Origin: Oscillospiraceae bacterium
Lineage (GTDB): Bacteria; Bacillota; Clostridia; Oscillospirales; Ruminococcaceae
Direction of reading: 5' to 3'
Length of the DNA stretch: 12,268 nucleotides
Assembly (NCBI GenBank): GCA_031285945.1
Contig: JAITVF010000016.1
Coordinates: 1-12,268, forward strand
The position numbers and the translations under genes are program-made. The notes beneath the pieces were generated by a model that was given only the letters and a program-made list of their open reading frames with translations, searched no databases and was not told the origin of the DNA. This document shows, one piece after another, positions 6,961 to 12,268 of the stretch; positions within the stretch are counted from its first letter, which is position 1, and each line of letters begins with the position of its first letter.

Positions 6961-7530
6961 ATGGAAGCTGCGGAACGGATAGGCTTTGCGCTATGCGGGG
7001 CCTTCGGCGCTTTTAAAGAGGCGTTTGCGGCGGCCGAACGTCTTATCGAGTCGGGCTTTGAGCTTACACCTGTATTTTCGGAAAACGCGGCGGGGCTCGA
7101 TACCCGCTTCGGCAGAGGGGAGAGCCATATTTCCCATTTCGAGGAGCTCTGCGGCGCGAGAACCCTCCGCACGGTCGCGGCGGCCGAGGACGCGGTGCGC
7201 AAAAAGCGCTTCGGCCTTCTTATCATAGCGCCCTGCACCGGGAACACCCTCGCCAAGCTTGCGCGTGGAATCGCCGATTCAACGGTTACCACGGCGGTAA
7301 AAAGCCAGCTTGCGGCAGGAAGGCCGGCGCTGATCGCCCCCGTTGCCCACGATATATTCCTCACCCTGCGAGATGACATAAGCCTTTTGAAAAAATGCTC
7401 CAGGATCGGGTTTGTCCCTTTCCGCCGCGAGAAGGGCGAGGGCGAGGGTGAGCGGCTGAAGGCCGACTTTGAGAATATCCCGGAAATGGCGCGAAGAATG
7501 CTTGCGGCGAAAGGCCTCCCCGTGTTATGA
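6961..7530 (+). CDS. dpaB: Dipicolinate synthase subunit B (flavoprotein-like, sporulation)
   Basis: SpoVFB/DpaB is the flavoprotein-type subunit that works with DpaA to convert the lysine-pathway intermediate to dipicolinic acid in the mother cell; dipicolinate then fills the spore core. The 189 residues match the subunit in length and order: IGFALCGAFG at 7-16 (nucleotide-binding loop), TPVFSENA at 36-43, DTRFG at 47-51, IIAPCTGNT at 88-96, ADSTVTTAVK at 105-114, RPALIAPVAHD at 121-131, and FVPFRRE at 151-157. ATG 6961 has GGAGG 8 bases upstream; the frame stays open further upstream, but that part would carry the promoter. The usual partner dpaA is not next to it: the upstream gene is divergent and unrelated. 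A NimA-like gene follows 45 bases later. The partner must be elsewhere, or the protein acts differently. Confidence 0.85.
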   Translation: MEAAERIGFALCGAFGAFKEAFAAAERLIESGFELTPVFSENAAGLDTRFGRGESHISHFEELCGARTLRTVAAAEDAVRKKRFGLLIIAPCTGNTLAKLARGIADSTVTTAVKSQLAAGRPALIAPVAHDIFLTLRDDISLLKKCSRIGFVPFRREKGEGEGERLKADFENIPEMARRMLAAKGLPVL

Positions 7531-7575
7531 TAATAAATATATGACAGAAAATTATAACAACGGCGGGGTAATATC

Positions 7576-8061
7576 ATGAGAAGAAAAGACCGCGAGGTAT
7601 CGGACAGGGCGGGGATCGAAAATATACTTAGCCGCTGCAAAACCTGCCATGTCGCCATGATAGACGGCGATATACCATATGTGGTTCCCCTAAGCTACGG
7701 CTACCGCTTTTTAGAGGGCGGCAGGCTGGAGCTATACTTTCACAGCGCGGCCGAGGGCAGAAAGCTCGATATCCTGAAAAAAAATCCCAAGGTCTGCTTC
7801 GAGGCGTCCTGCGAGGGGGCAGCTGTCAGCCTGGAAACCCCCTGCGACTCCGGCTACTTTTTCGCAAGCGTTATAGGAATCGGAGAGGCTGTGTTTATCT
7901 TGGACGACGCCGGTAAGTGCGACGCCCTGTTCGCGATGTTTTATCACCAGACCGGCAGGGAGGTCGCCTTCTTGCCCGAGCAGGCAAAAAACGTATGCGT
8001 CTTTAAGATCGTATCGTACGATTATACCGGCAAGGAAAGAAAAAAGCCCGACATGGCTTAG
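7576..8061 (+). CDS. Pyridoxamine 5'-phosphate oxidase-like flavin protein (NimA-type)
   Basis: A 161-residue split-barrel flavin-binding protein related to NimA nitroimidazole reductases. It shows MRRKDREVSD at 1-10 (the typical RRxDREVTD opening), HVAMIDGDIPYVVPLSYGYR at 25-44, LYFHSAAEGRKLD at 53-65 and NPKVCFEA at 70-77, all in the family order. Such proteins bind FMN or related cofactors. Some reduce 5-nitroimidazoles, but most chromosomal members have unknown substrates, so drug resistance should not be assumed. The ribosome site is modest (GGGG, 7 bases before ATG 7576). The 45-base gap after dpaB is AT-rich with no clear promoter, so it is probably co-transcribed with dpaB. Confidence 0.85.
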   Translation: MRRKDREVSDRAGIENILSRCKTCHVAMIDGDIPYVVPLSYGYRFLEGGRLELYFHSAAEGRKLDILKKNPKVCFEASCEGAAVSLETPCDSGYFFASVIGIGEAVFILDDAGKCDALFAMFYHQTGREVAFLPEQAKNVCVFKIVSYDYTGKERKKPDMA

Positions 8062-8091
8062 GGCTTATCTCATTTATCGGCGCAAACCCCC

Positions 8092-8121
8092 TTTACCTGA
8101 TAGCGCGGGATATAGTATAAT
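8092..8121 (+). promoter_or_regulatory. Candidate SigA promoter for the TSCPD gene pair
   Basis: TTTACC (8092-8097), an 18-base spacer and a perfect TATAAT (8116-8121). The expected transcription start is at about 8128, giving a leader of about 40 bases to ATG 8168. This argues against the in-frame GTG at 8132 as a start. Confidence 0.6.
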
Positions 8122-8167
8122 AACGGCGGAAGTGTTCACTATAACGCCGGGGAGCGTGGCGCGGGCT

Positions 8168-8452
8168 ATGAACTATACGTACCGTACAAAGGGAGTCTGC
8201 TCCAGGAAGATGGAGCTGGTAATCGACCGCGACGGCGTAATTCGCGAGCTGCGGATCACAGGCGGCTGCCACGGAAACGCCCAGGGGCTTGAGCGCCTTG
8301 TGGTAGGAAGGCCGGCGGCCGAGGTGGGTGCCCTTCTTCGCGGGATTAGGTGCGAGGCGAAGAGCACCTCCTGCCCCGATCAGCTATCCCTCGCCATTGA
8401 GGAAGCGCTTAAAGAAACGGATAAAGATAAAGAGGGAGTAATAAATTCATGA
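8168..8452 (+). CDS. TSCPD-domain protein (TIGR03905 type)
   Basis: A 94-residue protein with the TSCPD motif at 67-71 in KSTSCPDQL. It also has the family features TKGVCS at 8-12 and GGCHGNAQG at 32-40. Cysteines 11, 34, 62 and 69 plus His35 could form a metal site. TSCPD domains also occur at the C-terminus of some class II ribonucleotide reductases and in nucleotide-related proteins; the free-standing small form has no established function. ATG 8168 is chosen because family members begin with a short Tyr-rich segment right before the TKGVCS block. GTG codons at 8132 and 8156 are in frame, but 8132 lies almost at the predicted transcription start. The stop codon overlaps the next gene's ATG (ATGA), suggesting coupled translation. 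Confidence 0.82.
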   Translation: MNYTYRTKGVCSRKMELVIDRDGVIRELRITGGCHGNAQGLERLVVGRPAAEVGALLRGIRCEAKSTSCPDQLSLAIEEALKETDKDKEGVINS

Positions 8453-9105
8453 TGACAGGTCTTTACCCCGCTGCTGCGGCGTTTTTAGGCCTCGCGGGCC
8501 TCGCGGCTATCAGGCTAAAGGCTCAGGGAAGCCTTATATTCGCGGCGGCAGGAGAGGACGAGGACATAAAAATTGCCGGCAGCTTTACAAGAGAGCCGGA
8601 TATCTCTGAGGCCGACGCGGCGGCGCGGGCCTATCTCAAGCAAAAGAGCGCCGGAAATGTGGACAGGGCGCGGGGCCTGGGGCAGGCCTTTGCGGGCCTT
8701 TTGCGGGAATGGTCGGAAGAGCTGCTCTCCTCCGACCCGCAGGGGCTTGAGAGGCTGCGCGCCCACCATAAGATACTTATGCTGTCCTATGTGGTCAATA
8801 AAACCATCTCGGGGCTTTCGCCCAACTCGATAGTCGCTCAGACAGCCCTCAACGTCTTTTACGATACGATCGAGGAAGAAACGCCCGAGCTTAATCCTCA
8901 TGTGCGGGATATGGCGGGATTTTCCCTGTACATACTCTGCGAACGCTCCGAGGGCCGCATGGAGGATGAGGCCGGCGGGATATTCGCCCAGCTTTGCGGC
9001 AAAGAGGCCGACCGCGAGCTGATCGAGGAGGGCAACGCCCTCTACCGCGATTATTACAAAGCCTGTAAAAGCCTACACGAAATGACCGAATACTTGGCGG
9101 TGTAG
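8449..9105 (+). CDS. Unrecognised protein with N-terminal hydrophobic segment
   Basis: I do not recognise this 218-residue protein. It starts at ATG 8449, overlapping the TSCPD stop by 4 bases, with GAGGGAG about 10 bases upstream. Residues about 5-22 are hydrophobic (AAAAFLGLAGLAA) and could anchor it in the membrane. Residues 36-75 are acidic and charged (GEDEDIK, EPDISEADAAARAYLKQ), and residues 80-218 look mostly alpha-helical: an LLREWSEELL stretch, LRAHHKILMLSYVVNKTI at about 103-120, a PNSIVAQTALNVFYDTIEEE stretch, and a C-terminal segment rich in Glu, Tyr and Lys. There is no catalytic motif I can name. Composition and codon use look like the neighbours, so it is a genuine gene rather than an antisense artefact. 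The pairing with the TSCPD protein is the only clue to function. Confidence 0.75.
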   Translation: MMTGLYPAAAAFLGLAGLAAIRLKAQGSLIFAAAGEDEDIKIAGSFTREPDISEADAAARAYLKQKSAGNVDRARGLGQAFAGLLREWSEELLSSDPQGLERLRAHHKILMLSYVVNKTISGLSPNSIVAQTALNVFYDTIEEETPELNPHVRDMAGFSLYILCERSEGRMEDEAGGIFAQLCGKEADRELIEEGNALYRDYYKACKSLHEMTEYLAV

Positions 9106-9120
9106 CCGTATTGGCAATTT

Positions 9121-9224
9121 ATACTATTCCGCATTTAAAATACTTCTTTCTATTGCCTCCCCCGCCAGAGTCGGGGGAAACAATAGGGTAATATTATATA
9201 AGCATTTTATTTGCGTATTAGTAT
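9121..9224. repeat. 104-bp MITE-like element, copy 2
   Basis: Same length as copy 1 at 478-581, same orientation, 93 of 104 bases identical; the first 36 bases are identical. Ends: ATACTATTCCGCA (9121-9133) and TGCGTATTAGTAT (9212-9224). The hairpin core is degraded: the centre reads CCAGAGT instead of CCTCTGG, as if the loop had been inverted and then mutated, and two stem pairs are lost. It lies 15 bases after the stop of the unrecognised gene. Confidence 0.85.
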
Positions 9225-9242
9225 TAGAGCGGATTTGAGAGC

Positions 9243-9289
9243 AACGAGCCTTATCAACTGTGGCTAGCTGCTCGTTCGTTTGCTTTTTT
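9243..9289 (+). terminator. Possible terminator of the TSCPD/unknown gene pair
   Basis: AACGAGC (9243-9249) and GCTCGTT (9270-9276) pair over 7 bp with a long loop, followed by CGTTTGC and a run of six T (9284-9289). Weaker than the others because of the 20-base loop. Confidence 0.4.
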
Positions 9290-9295
9290 CGGGGA

Positions 9296-9332
9296 AAAAG
9301 CGCAGGGCATCTTTACGATACCCTGCGCTTTT
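9296..9332 (-). terminator. Intrinsic terminator of the rpsF-ssb-rpsR operon
   Basis: AAAAGCGCAGGG (9296-9307) and CCCTGCGCTTTT (9321-9332) pair perfectly over 12 bp with a 13-base loop. Read on the minus strand it ends in TTTTT, and it lies about 28 bases after the rpsR stop codon. The plus-strand reading also ends in T-runs, so it can stop both converging transcripts. Confidence 0.88.
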
Positions 9333-9359
9333 GATTTTTTGGCATATCTTAGTAATAGA

Positions 9360-9620
9360 TCAGTCGCTCACATATGGAAGAAGAGCGATGTGACGGGCGC
9401 GCTTGATCGCGTCGGTCAGCTGACGCTGATGCTGAGCGCAGGTGCCTGTTACCCGGCGGGGAATAATCTTTGCGCGCTCGCTGATATAGCGGCGAAGCCT
9501 TGGGATATCCTTGTAATCAATAGTATAAACGCGGTCGACACAAAAGGCGCATACCTTTTTGCGGCCCTTGCGGCCTCCGCGGCGCTCCGGTCTTTCGGAT
9601 CTTTCAGGTCTTTCGGCCAT
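9360..9620 (-). CDS. rpsR: 30S ribosomal protein S18
   Basis: Small-subunit protein that binds the central domain of 16S rRNA together with S6. The 86 residues cover the whole protein: a basic N-terminal extension (1-22, with an [11 protein letters not shown] quasi-repeat), KKVCAFC at 21-27, [18 protein letters not shown] at 35-52, [14 protein letters not shown] at 55-68 and the usual end ARHIALLPY. Cys24, Cys27, Cys61 and His64 match the zinc-binding (C+) form of S18. AAGGAGG lies 10 bases before the ATG. It is the last gene of the operon, 54 bases after ssb. Confidence 0.97.
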   Translation of the reverse strand: MAERPERSERPERRGGRKGRKKVCAFCVDRVYTIDYKDIPRLRRYISERAKIIPRRVTGTCAQHQRQLTDAIKRARHIALLPYVSD

Positions 9621-9674
9621 AATAGCTAAGCCTCCTTTGGCTTGAGCGGACGCTTAAGCGCGGCTCGCTCTTTC

Positions 9675-10151
9675 TTAAAACGGCAAATCGCCGTCGTCTT
9701 CAATCTCCGCGAAGGATTCCGCGCTTCCGCTTGAATATGCGGGCGCGGGCACATTGCCGCCCATACGGGTGGAGGGCACGTCAGAATCGTCGGGCAGGGG
9801 GCGATATCCGCCACCGCCACCTCCGCCACCCTCCTTGGGGCCTACAAAACGGATGTTTTCGGCCACCACCTCCACGGCGCTGCGCTTTTGATCGTTTTTA
9901 TCCGTATAGGTGCGGCTCTGTACAGAGCCCTCAACCAAGATCAGCTTGCCCTTGCTAAAGTAGCGCGTGACAAATTCGGCGCGCTCCCTCCAAGCCACGA
10001 TATCTAAAAAGTCGGCCTGACGCTCCCCGTCCTTGGATGTAAAGCTGCGATCCACCGCTATCCTGAAGGTGCAAACCGAAACGCCGCCCGGCGTCTGGCG
10101 CAGCTCGGGATCGACGACCAGCCTTCCGATCAGGATCGCCTTATTAAACAT
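9675..10151 (-). CDS. ssb: Single-stranded DNA-binding protein
   Basis: Binds single-stranded DNA during replication, repair and recombination. It has 158 residues: an OB-fold at about 1-105 (MFNKAILIGRLVVDPELR at the start, DFLDIVAWRERAEFV at 47-61, LILVEGSVQSRTY at 70-82), an eight-glycine run at 108-115, a disordered linker, and the acidic tip DDGDLPF that recruits partner proteins. Length and layout are those of the main bacterial Ssb. Its ribosome site (AGGGGG, 7 bases before the ATG) overlaps the rpsF stop codon; the gap is 11 bases, so the two genes are coupled. The position between rpsF and rpsR is the classic arrangement in Firmicutes. Confidence 0.97.
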   Translation of the reverse strand: MFNKAILIGRLVVDPELRQTPGGVSVCTFRIAVDRSFTSKDGERQADFLDIVAWRERAEFVTRYFSKGKLILVEGSVQSRTYTDKNDQKRSAVEVVAENIRFVGPKEGGGGGGGGYRPLPDDSDVPSTRMGGNVPAPAYSSGSAESFAEIEDDGDLPF

Positions 10152-10162
10152 AACGCTGCCCC

Positions 10163-10558
10163 CTATTCGCCGGCGGCGGCGGGAGCTTCGGGCTCTGCCG
10201 GCGCCTCTTCCTTTACCTCTGCCTGGGCGGGCTCCGCCTTAACGGGAGCTGTAGGGGTCTGCGCCGCCTCGTTGCGGACGACCAGAACCCTGAAAACTCC
10301 CTCGGTAATTTCGCATACGCGGTTGAGCTCGGCGGGAAATTCCGGACCCGACTCAAACTGTACCAGCAGATAGTTGCCTTCCAGCAGGTCGTTGATAGGG
10401 TAGGCGAGCCTGCGCTTGCCCCAGTCCTCTATCTTTTCGATTGTGCCGTATTCGGCTATGAGCGCCTTGAATTTTTCGCTCAGAGCTCCGACAGCTTCTT
10501 CTCCAAGTGAGGAATCGAAGACAAGGATGGTCTCGTACCGTGCGGTCTGATTTGCCAT
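10163..10558 (-). CDS. rpsF: 30S ribosomal protein S6
   Basis: Small-subunit protein that forms a heterodimer with S18. The 131 residues comprise a complete S6 fold at 1-96 (RYETILVFDSSL at 7-18, EKIEDWGKRRLAYPINDL at 41-58, GNYLLVQFES at 61-70, VFRVLVVRNE at 88-97) and an Ala/Pro/Glu-rich disordered tail at 98-131, longer than in the shortest S6 proteins. ATG 10558 has GGAGG 9 bases upstream; a more upstream in-frame ATG at 10582 lies ahead of that site and is not used. First gene of rpsF-ssb-rpsR, behind a strong promoter and a structured leader. Confidence 0.96.
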   Translation of the reverse strand: MANQTARYETILVFDSSLGEEAVGALSEKFKALIAEYGTIEKIEDWGKRRLAYPINDLLEGNYLLVQFESGPEFPAELNRVCEITEGVFRVLVVRNEAAQTPTAPVKAEPAQAEVKEEAPAEPEAPAAAGE

Positions 10559-10635
10559 TCTCGTACACCTCCTTCTGGACATAAGGCCCCCGTGGGGGCA
10601 AGGATGATCCGCCGCGAAAGGGCGGAATAACAGAC
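10559..10635 (-). promoter_or_regulatory. Structured leader of the rpsF operon (possible S6:S18 autoregulatory site)
   Basis: About 77 bases lie between the expected transcription start and the rpsF ATG. They hold two GC hairpins: TCCGCC/GGCGGA (10608-10626, 7-base loop) and a GCCCC/GGGGC stem (10586-10599). In many bacteria the S6:S18 complex binds a hairpin with a CCG loop or bulge in this leader and represses the operon. Position and gene order fit, but I cannot match the exact motif by eye. Confidence 0.4.
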
Positions 10636-10641
10636 TTTAAA

Positions 10642-10670
10642 AGTATAACAGCCTGTCAGGGCAAAGTCAA
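10642..10670 (-). promoter_or_regulatory. Strong SigA promoter of the rpsF-ssb-rpsR operon
   Basis: On the minus strand TTGACT (10670-10665), exactly 17 bases, then TATACT (10647-10642): 5/6 and 5/6 consensus. It lies just after the end of the HD-domain gene and drives the ribosomal operon separately from pheT. Confidence 0.8.
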
Positions 10671-10696
10671 GGAAAAATTCGGCTTTATTCGCAGGA

Positions 10697-11371
10697 CTAT
10701 CCGCTTTTAAGCCGCCCGTCCAGCAGGGCCCTGCCCTGGTGGGCCAGCCCCGCTTCCTCCATCAGCGCGCCTACAAAGCTTTCGGCGGCTTTTTTTCTCG
10801 ACGCGGCCAGTTCCCCGCCCCGCTTTGTGCAGAATTTGTCGTAGATACCCCTGAGCTTATGGTTATACTCGCGAAAAAACGAGTCGGTTTCCTCGCTGCC
10901 GTCGAGTATCCCGCTTTCATTCGCGGAATATATGGGAACGTCGGTCCTTCCCGCGTACACAAGGGTCCTCGCTATCCCCATCGCCCCGGTAACGTCGAGC
11001 TTGTCGGCGTCGAAGAGAATTCTCGCCTCAACGCTCCCTGGGGGATTGCCGGATCGGTAGCGATGGGATGCGACACAGTCGGCCACGCTCCGCGCCCTTT
11101 CCTCCTCCCAGCCTGTCTTAAGCAGGAAGTCAAAGGCTATTCCGGCGCCCTCGGCGGCGTGGCAAAGCTCCGGGTTGCGAAGCTGAGCCTCGCGGCCTAC
11201 GTCGTGGAGAAGGCAAGCCGCTATGAGGATATCCGTATCGACGCCCTCTTCCTCCTGCGCGATTTCAATGGCCAGCCAGAGCACCCGGTAAACGTGCCAC
11301 GGGTCGTGGGCCGAATCCTTCATAGCGCCCAACATAAAGCTTTCGATACGGGCGTATTCCTCTTTTTTCAT
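10697..11371 (-). CDS. HD-domain phosphohydrolase (YedJ-like), coupled to pheT
   Basis: A 224-residue metal-dependent HD-superfamily hydrolase. It shows His26 in HDPWHVYRV, the HD pair at 56-57 in LLHDVGRE, HAAEGAGIAFDFL at 71-83, SHRYR at 102-106 and FDADKLD at 120-126. This spacing is typical of the single-domain HD family of about 200-220 aa that includes Bacillus YedJ and YpgQ; some members hydrolyse nucleotides, most have no known substrate. ATG 11371 overlaps the pheT stop codon (TGATG, 1-base overlap) with only a weak GAGAAG ahead of it, so translation probably depends on ribosomes finishing pheT. The frame is open further upstream, but that part is antisense-free pheT coding sequence in another frame. 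Substrate unknown. Confidence 0.88.
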   Translation of the reverse strand: MKKEEYARIESFMLGAMKDSAHDPWHVYRVLWLAIEIAQEEEGVDTDILIAACLLHDVGREAQLRNPELCHAAEGAGIAFDFLLKTGWEEERARSVADCVASHRYRSGNPPGSVEARILFDADKLDVTGAMGIARTLVYAGRTDVPIYSANESGILDGSEETDSFFREYNHKLRGIYDKFCTKRGGELAASRKKAAESFVGALMEEAGLAHQGRALLDGRLKSG

Positions 11372-12268
11372 CAGCTTCTCAGCGTTACGCCCAAAGGCTC
11401 CAGGGCCCGCAGTATTTTTGCCACGGCTCTGTCGCATTCCTCGTCGGTCAGGGTTCTGTCGGAGGCCCTTAAGGTGAGGGAATAGGCCATGCTCTTCTTC
11501 CCCTCGCCTATCTGTTCAGAGCGGTAAACGTCAAAGAGCTCGCAGCTCTCGAGTATTTTGCCGCAGGAAATCTTTATCGCGCCGGTAATCTGAGCGTGGG
11601 CGGTTTCCTCCGGGCAGACCAGGGCAAGATCTCTTGTTGAGGCCGGGAACCTGGGCAGCGGCTTAAAGGCGGCCTGCCCGCCGTTCCTCATTATGGCCTC
11701 AAGTTCAAGTCGGGCGAGATATACGGGCGCTTCGATCCTGTAGCCCTCGGCGACCTCGGGATGAATCTGACCAAAAACGCCTGCGTCCTCCCCCGCTATG
11801 ACAAGACGGGCTGAGCGCCCGGGGTGAAAAGTGGGGTCAGTCTTAAGCGGCTCTACCGACCAGTCCGTTACCCTCGCCTTTTCGAGAAGGGCTTCTAAAA
11901 CACCCTTAAGGGTGTAAAAATCGGCATCCGGGCCATAGAGGCCGATTACTACGCTGATTATCTCATTGGGGAGATCCTTTTCGCCGTCCCCTGTGGGAAG
12001 ATACTCGGTGGCCAGCTCAAAAAGCCCCGCTTCCTCCAGGCGGTTGCGGTAATTCCTGCCCAGCGCGTCGAGCATTGAGGGTATGGCGGTAGTTCTCATC
12101 ACGCCGGTATCCTCACCCAGGGGATTGCTTATAATCACGCTTTTTCTCAGCGGGCTGTCCTCGGGAAGCTTAATAGAGTCGTAGAATTTGGGTGAAATAA
12201 ATGAGTAGGTTACGATCTCGTTAAGCCCCTGTGATATAAGGGCGCCGATCATGCTCTTGCGAAAGGCG
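11371..12268 (-). CDS. pheT: Phenylalanyl-tRNA synthetase beta subunit (partial, N-terminus off the window)
   Basis: Catalytic-complex subunit that charges tRNA-Phe together with PheS. Only the last 298 or so residues are seen; the frame is open to the window edge (AFRKS before the internal Met at 12252). The segment includes GLNEIVTYSFISP, the conserved ISNPLGEDTGVMRTTAIPSML and NYRNRLEEAGLFELATEY (synthetase-like core), FHPGRSARL, then the FDX-ACB tRNA anticodon-binding domain: PLPRFPASTRDLAL, ESCELFDVYR, KKSMAYSLTLRASDRTLTDEE and the end GVTLRS. No frameshift or missing block is seen. It is followed without a gap by the HD-domain gene. Confidence 0.96.
   Translation of the reverse strand, partial: AFRKSMIGALISQGLNEIVTYSFISPKFYDSIKLPEDSPLRKSVIISNPLGEDTGVMRTTAIPSMLDALGRNYRNRLEEAGLFELATEYLPTGDGEKDLPNEIISVVIGLYGPDADFYTLKGVLEALLEKARVTDWSVEPLKTDPTFHPGRSARLVIAGEDAGVFGQIHPEVAEGYRIEAPVYLARLELEAIMRNGGQAAFKPLPRFPASTRDLALVCPEETAHAQITGAIKISCGKILESCELFDVYRSEQIGEGKKSMAYSLTLRASDRTLTDEECDRAVAKILRALEPLGVTLRS

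Noticed and set aside
6930..7658. Minus-strand open frame of 242 codons
   Set aside because: Antisense to dpaB. Its Ser/Arg/Ala-rich composition is typical of the reverse reading of a GC-rich gene.
8046..8071. Hairpin AAGCCC/GGGCTT at the end of the NimA-like gene as terminator
   Set aside because: Only 6 bp, overlaps the stop codon and has no continuous T-tract.
10739..11485. Plus-strand open frame of 248 codons
   Set aside because: It is antisense to the HD-domain gene and the end of pheT, both with clear family motifs, and has no ribosome site or recognisable motif.
1..12268. tRNA genes, CRISPR arrays, prophage or transposase genes
   Set aside because: No cloverleaf, no regularly spaced repeats and no integrase or transposase motif was seen in either strand; the three hairpin repeats are too far apart and carry no spacers.

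Overview
The window looks like chromosomal DNA from a fairly GC-rich, endospore-forming, Gram-positive anaerobe of the class Clostridia. The lineage is inferred from gene content: a dipicolinate synthase flavoprotein subunit (spore core), a TSCPD (TIGR03905-type) protein, a NimA-type flavin protein, a GH25 cell-wall hydrolase, and strong AGGAGG-type ribosome sites with SigA-like promoters. Genus and species cannot be read from it.

Layout. 1-388 (-): N-terminal part of an ImmA/IrrE-type zinc peptidase, cut by the window edge. 389-768: non-coding, with an immA promoter, copy 1 of a 104-bp inverted-repeat element, an AT-rich palindrome and the lysozyme terminator. About 769-1923 (-): membrane-anchored GH25 lysozyme with a C-terminal peptidoglycan-binding domain. 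2146-3183 (+): L-threonine aldolase, divergent from the lysozyme. 3214-3258: a shortened copy of the repeat between two convergent genes. 3258-5291 (-): transmembrane chemoreceptor. 5501-6763 (-): O-acetylhomoserine sulfhydrylase with a strong promoter. 6961-7530 (+): dipicolinate synthase subunit B, alone, behind a SigK-like promoter, followed by a NimA-like flavin protein (7576-8061). 8168-9105 (+): a TSCPD protein overlapping an unrecognised membrane-anchored protein by 4 bases. 9121-9224: copy 2 of the repeat. 9296-9332: strong hairpin terminator. 10558-9360 (-): the conserved rpsF-ssb-rpsR operon with a strong promoter and a structured leader. 11371-10697 (-): HD-domain hydrolase translationally coupled to pheT, whose C-terminal part runs off the right edge.

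How it fits together. Most genes are housekeeping (translation, single-strand DNA binding, methionine/threonine metabolism, wall remodelling, chemotaxis) in short one- to three-gene units with recognisable promoters and terminators. I see no large defence, secondary-metabolite or mobile system. The points that merit a second look are the small repeat family (three copies in 12 kb), the lone dpaB with its sporulation-type promoter, the TSCPD/unknown-protein pair, the rpsF leader, and the ImmA-like gene at the edge, whose partners lie outside the window.
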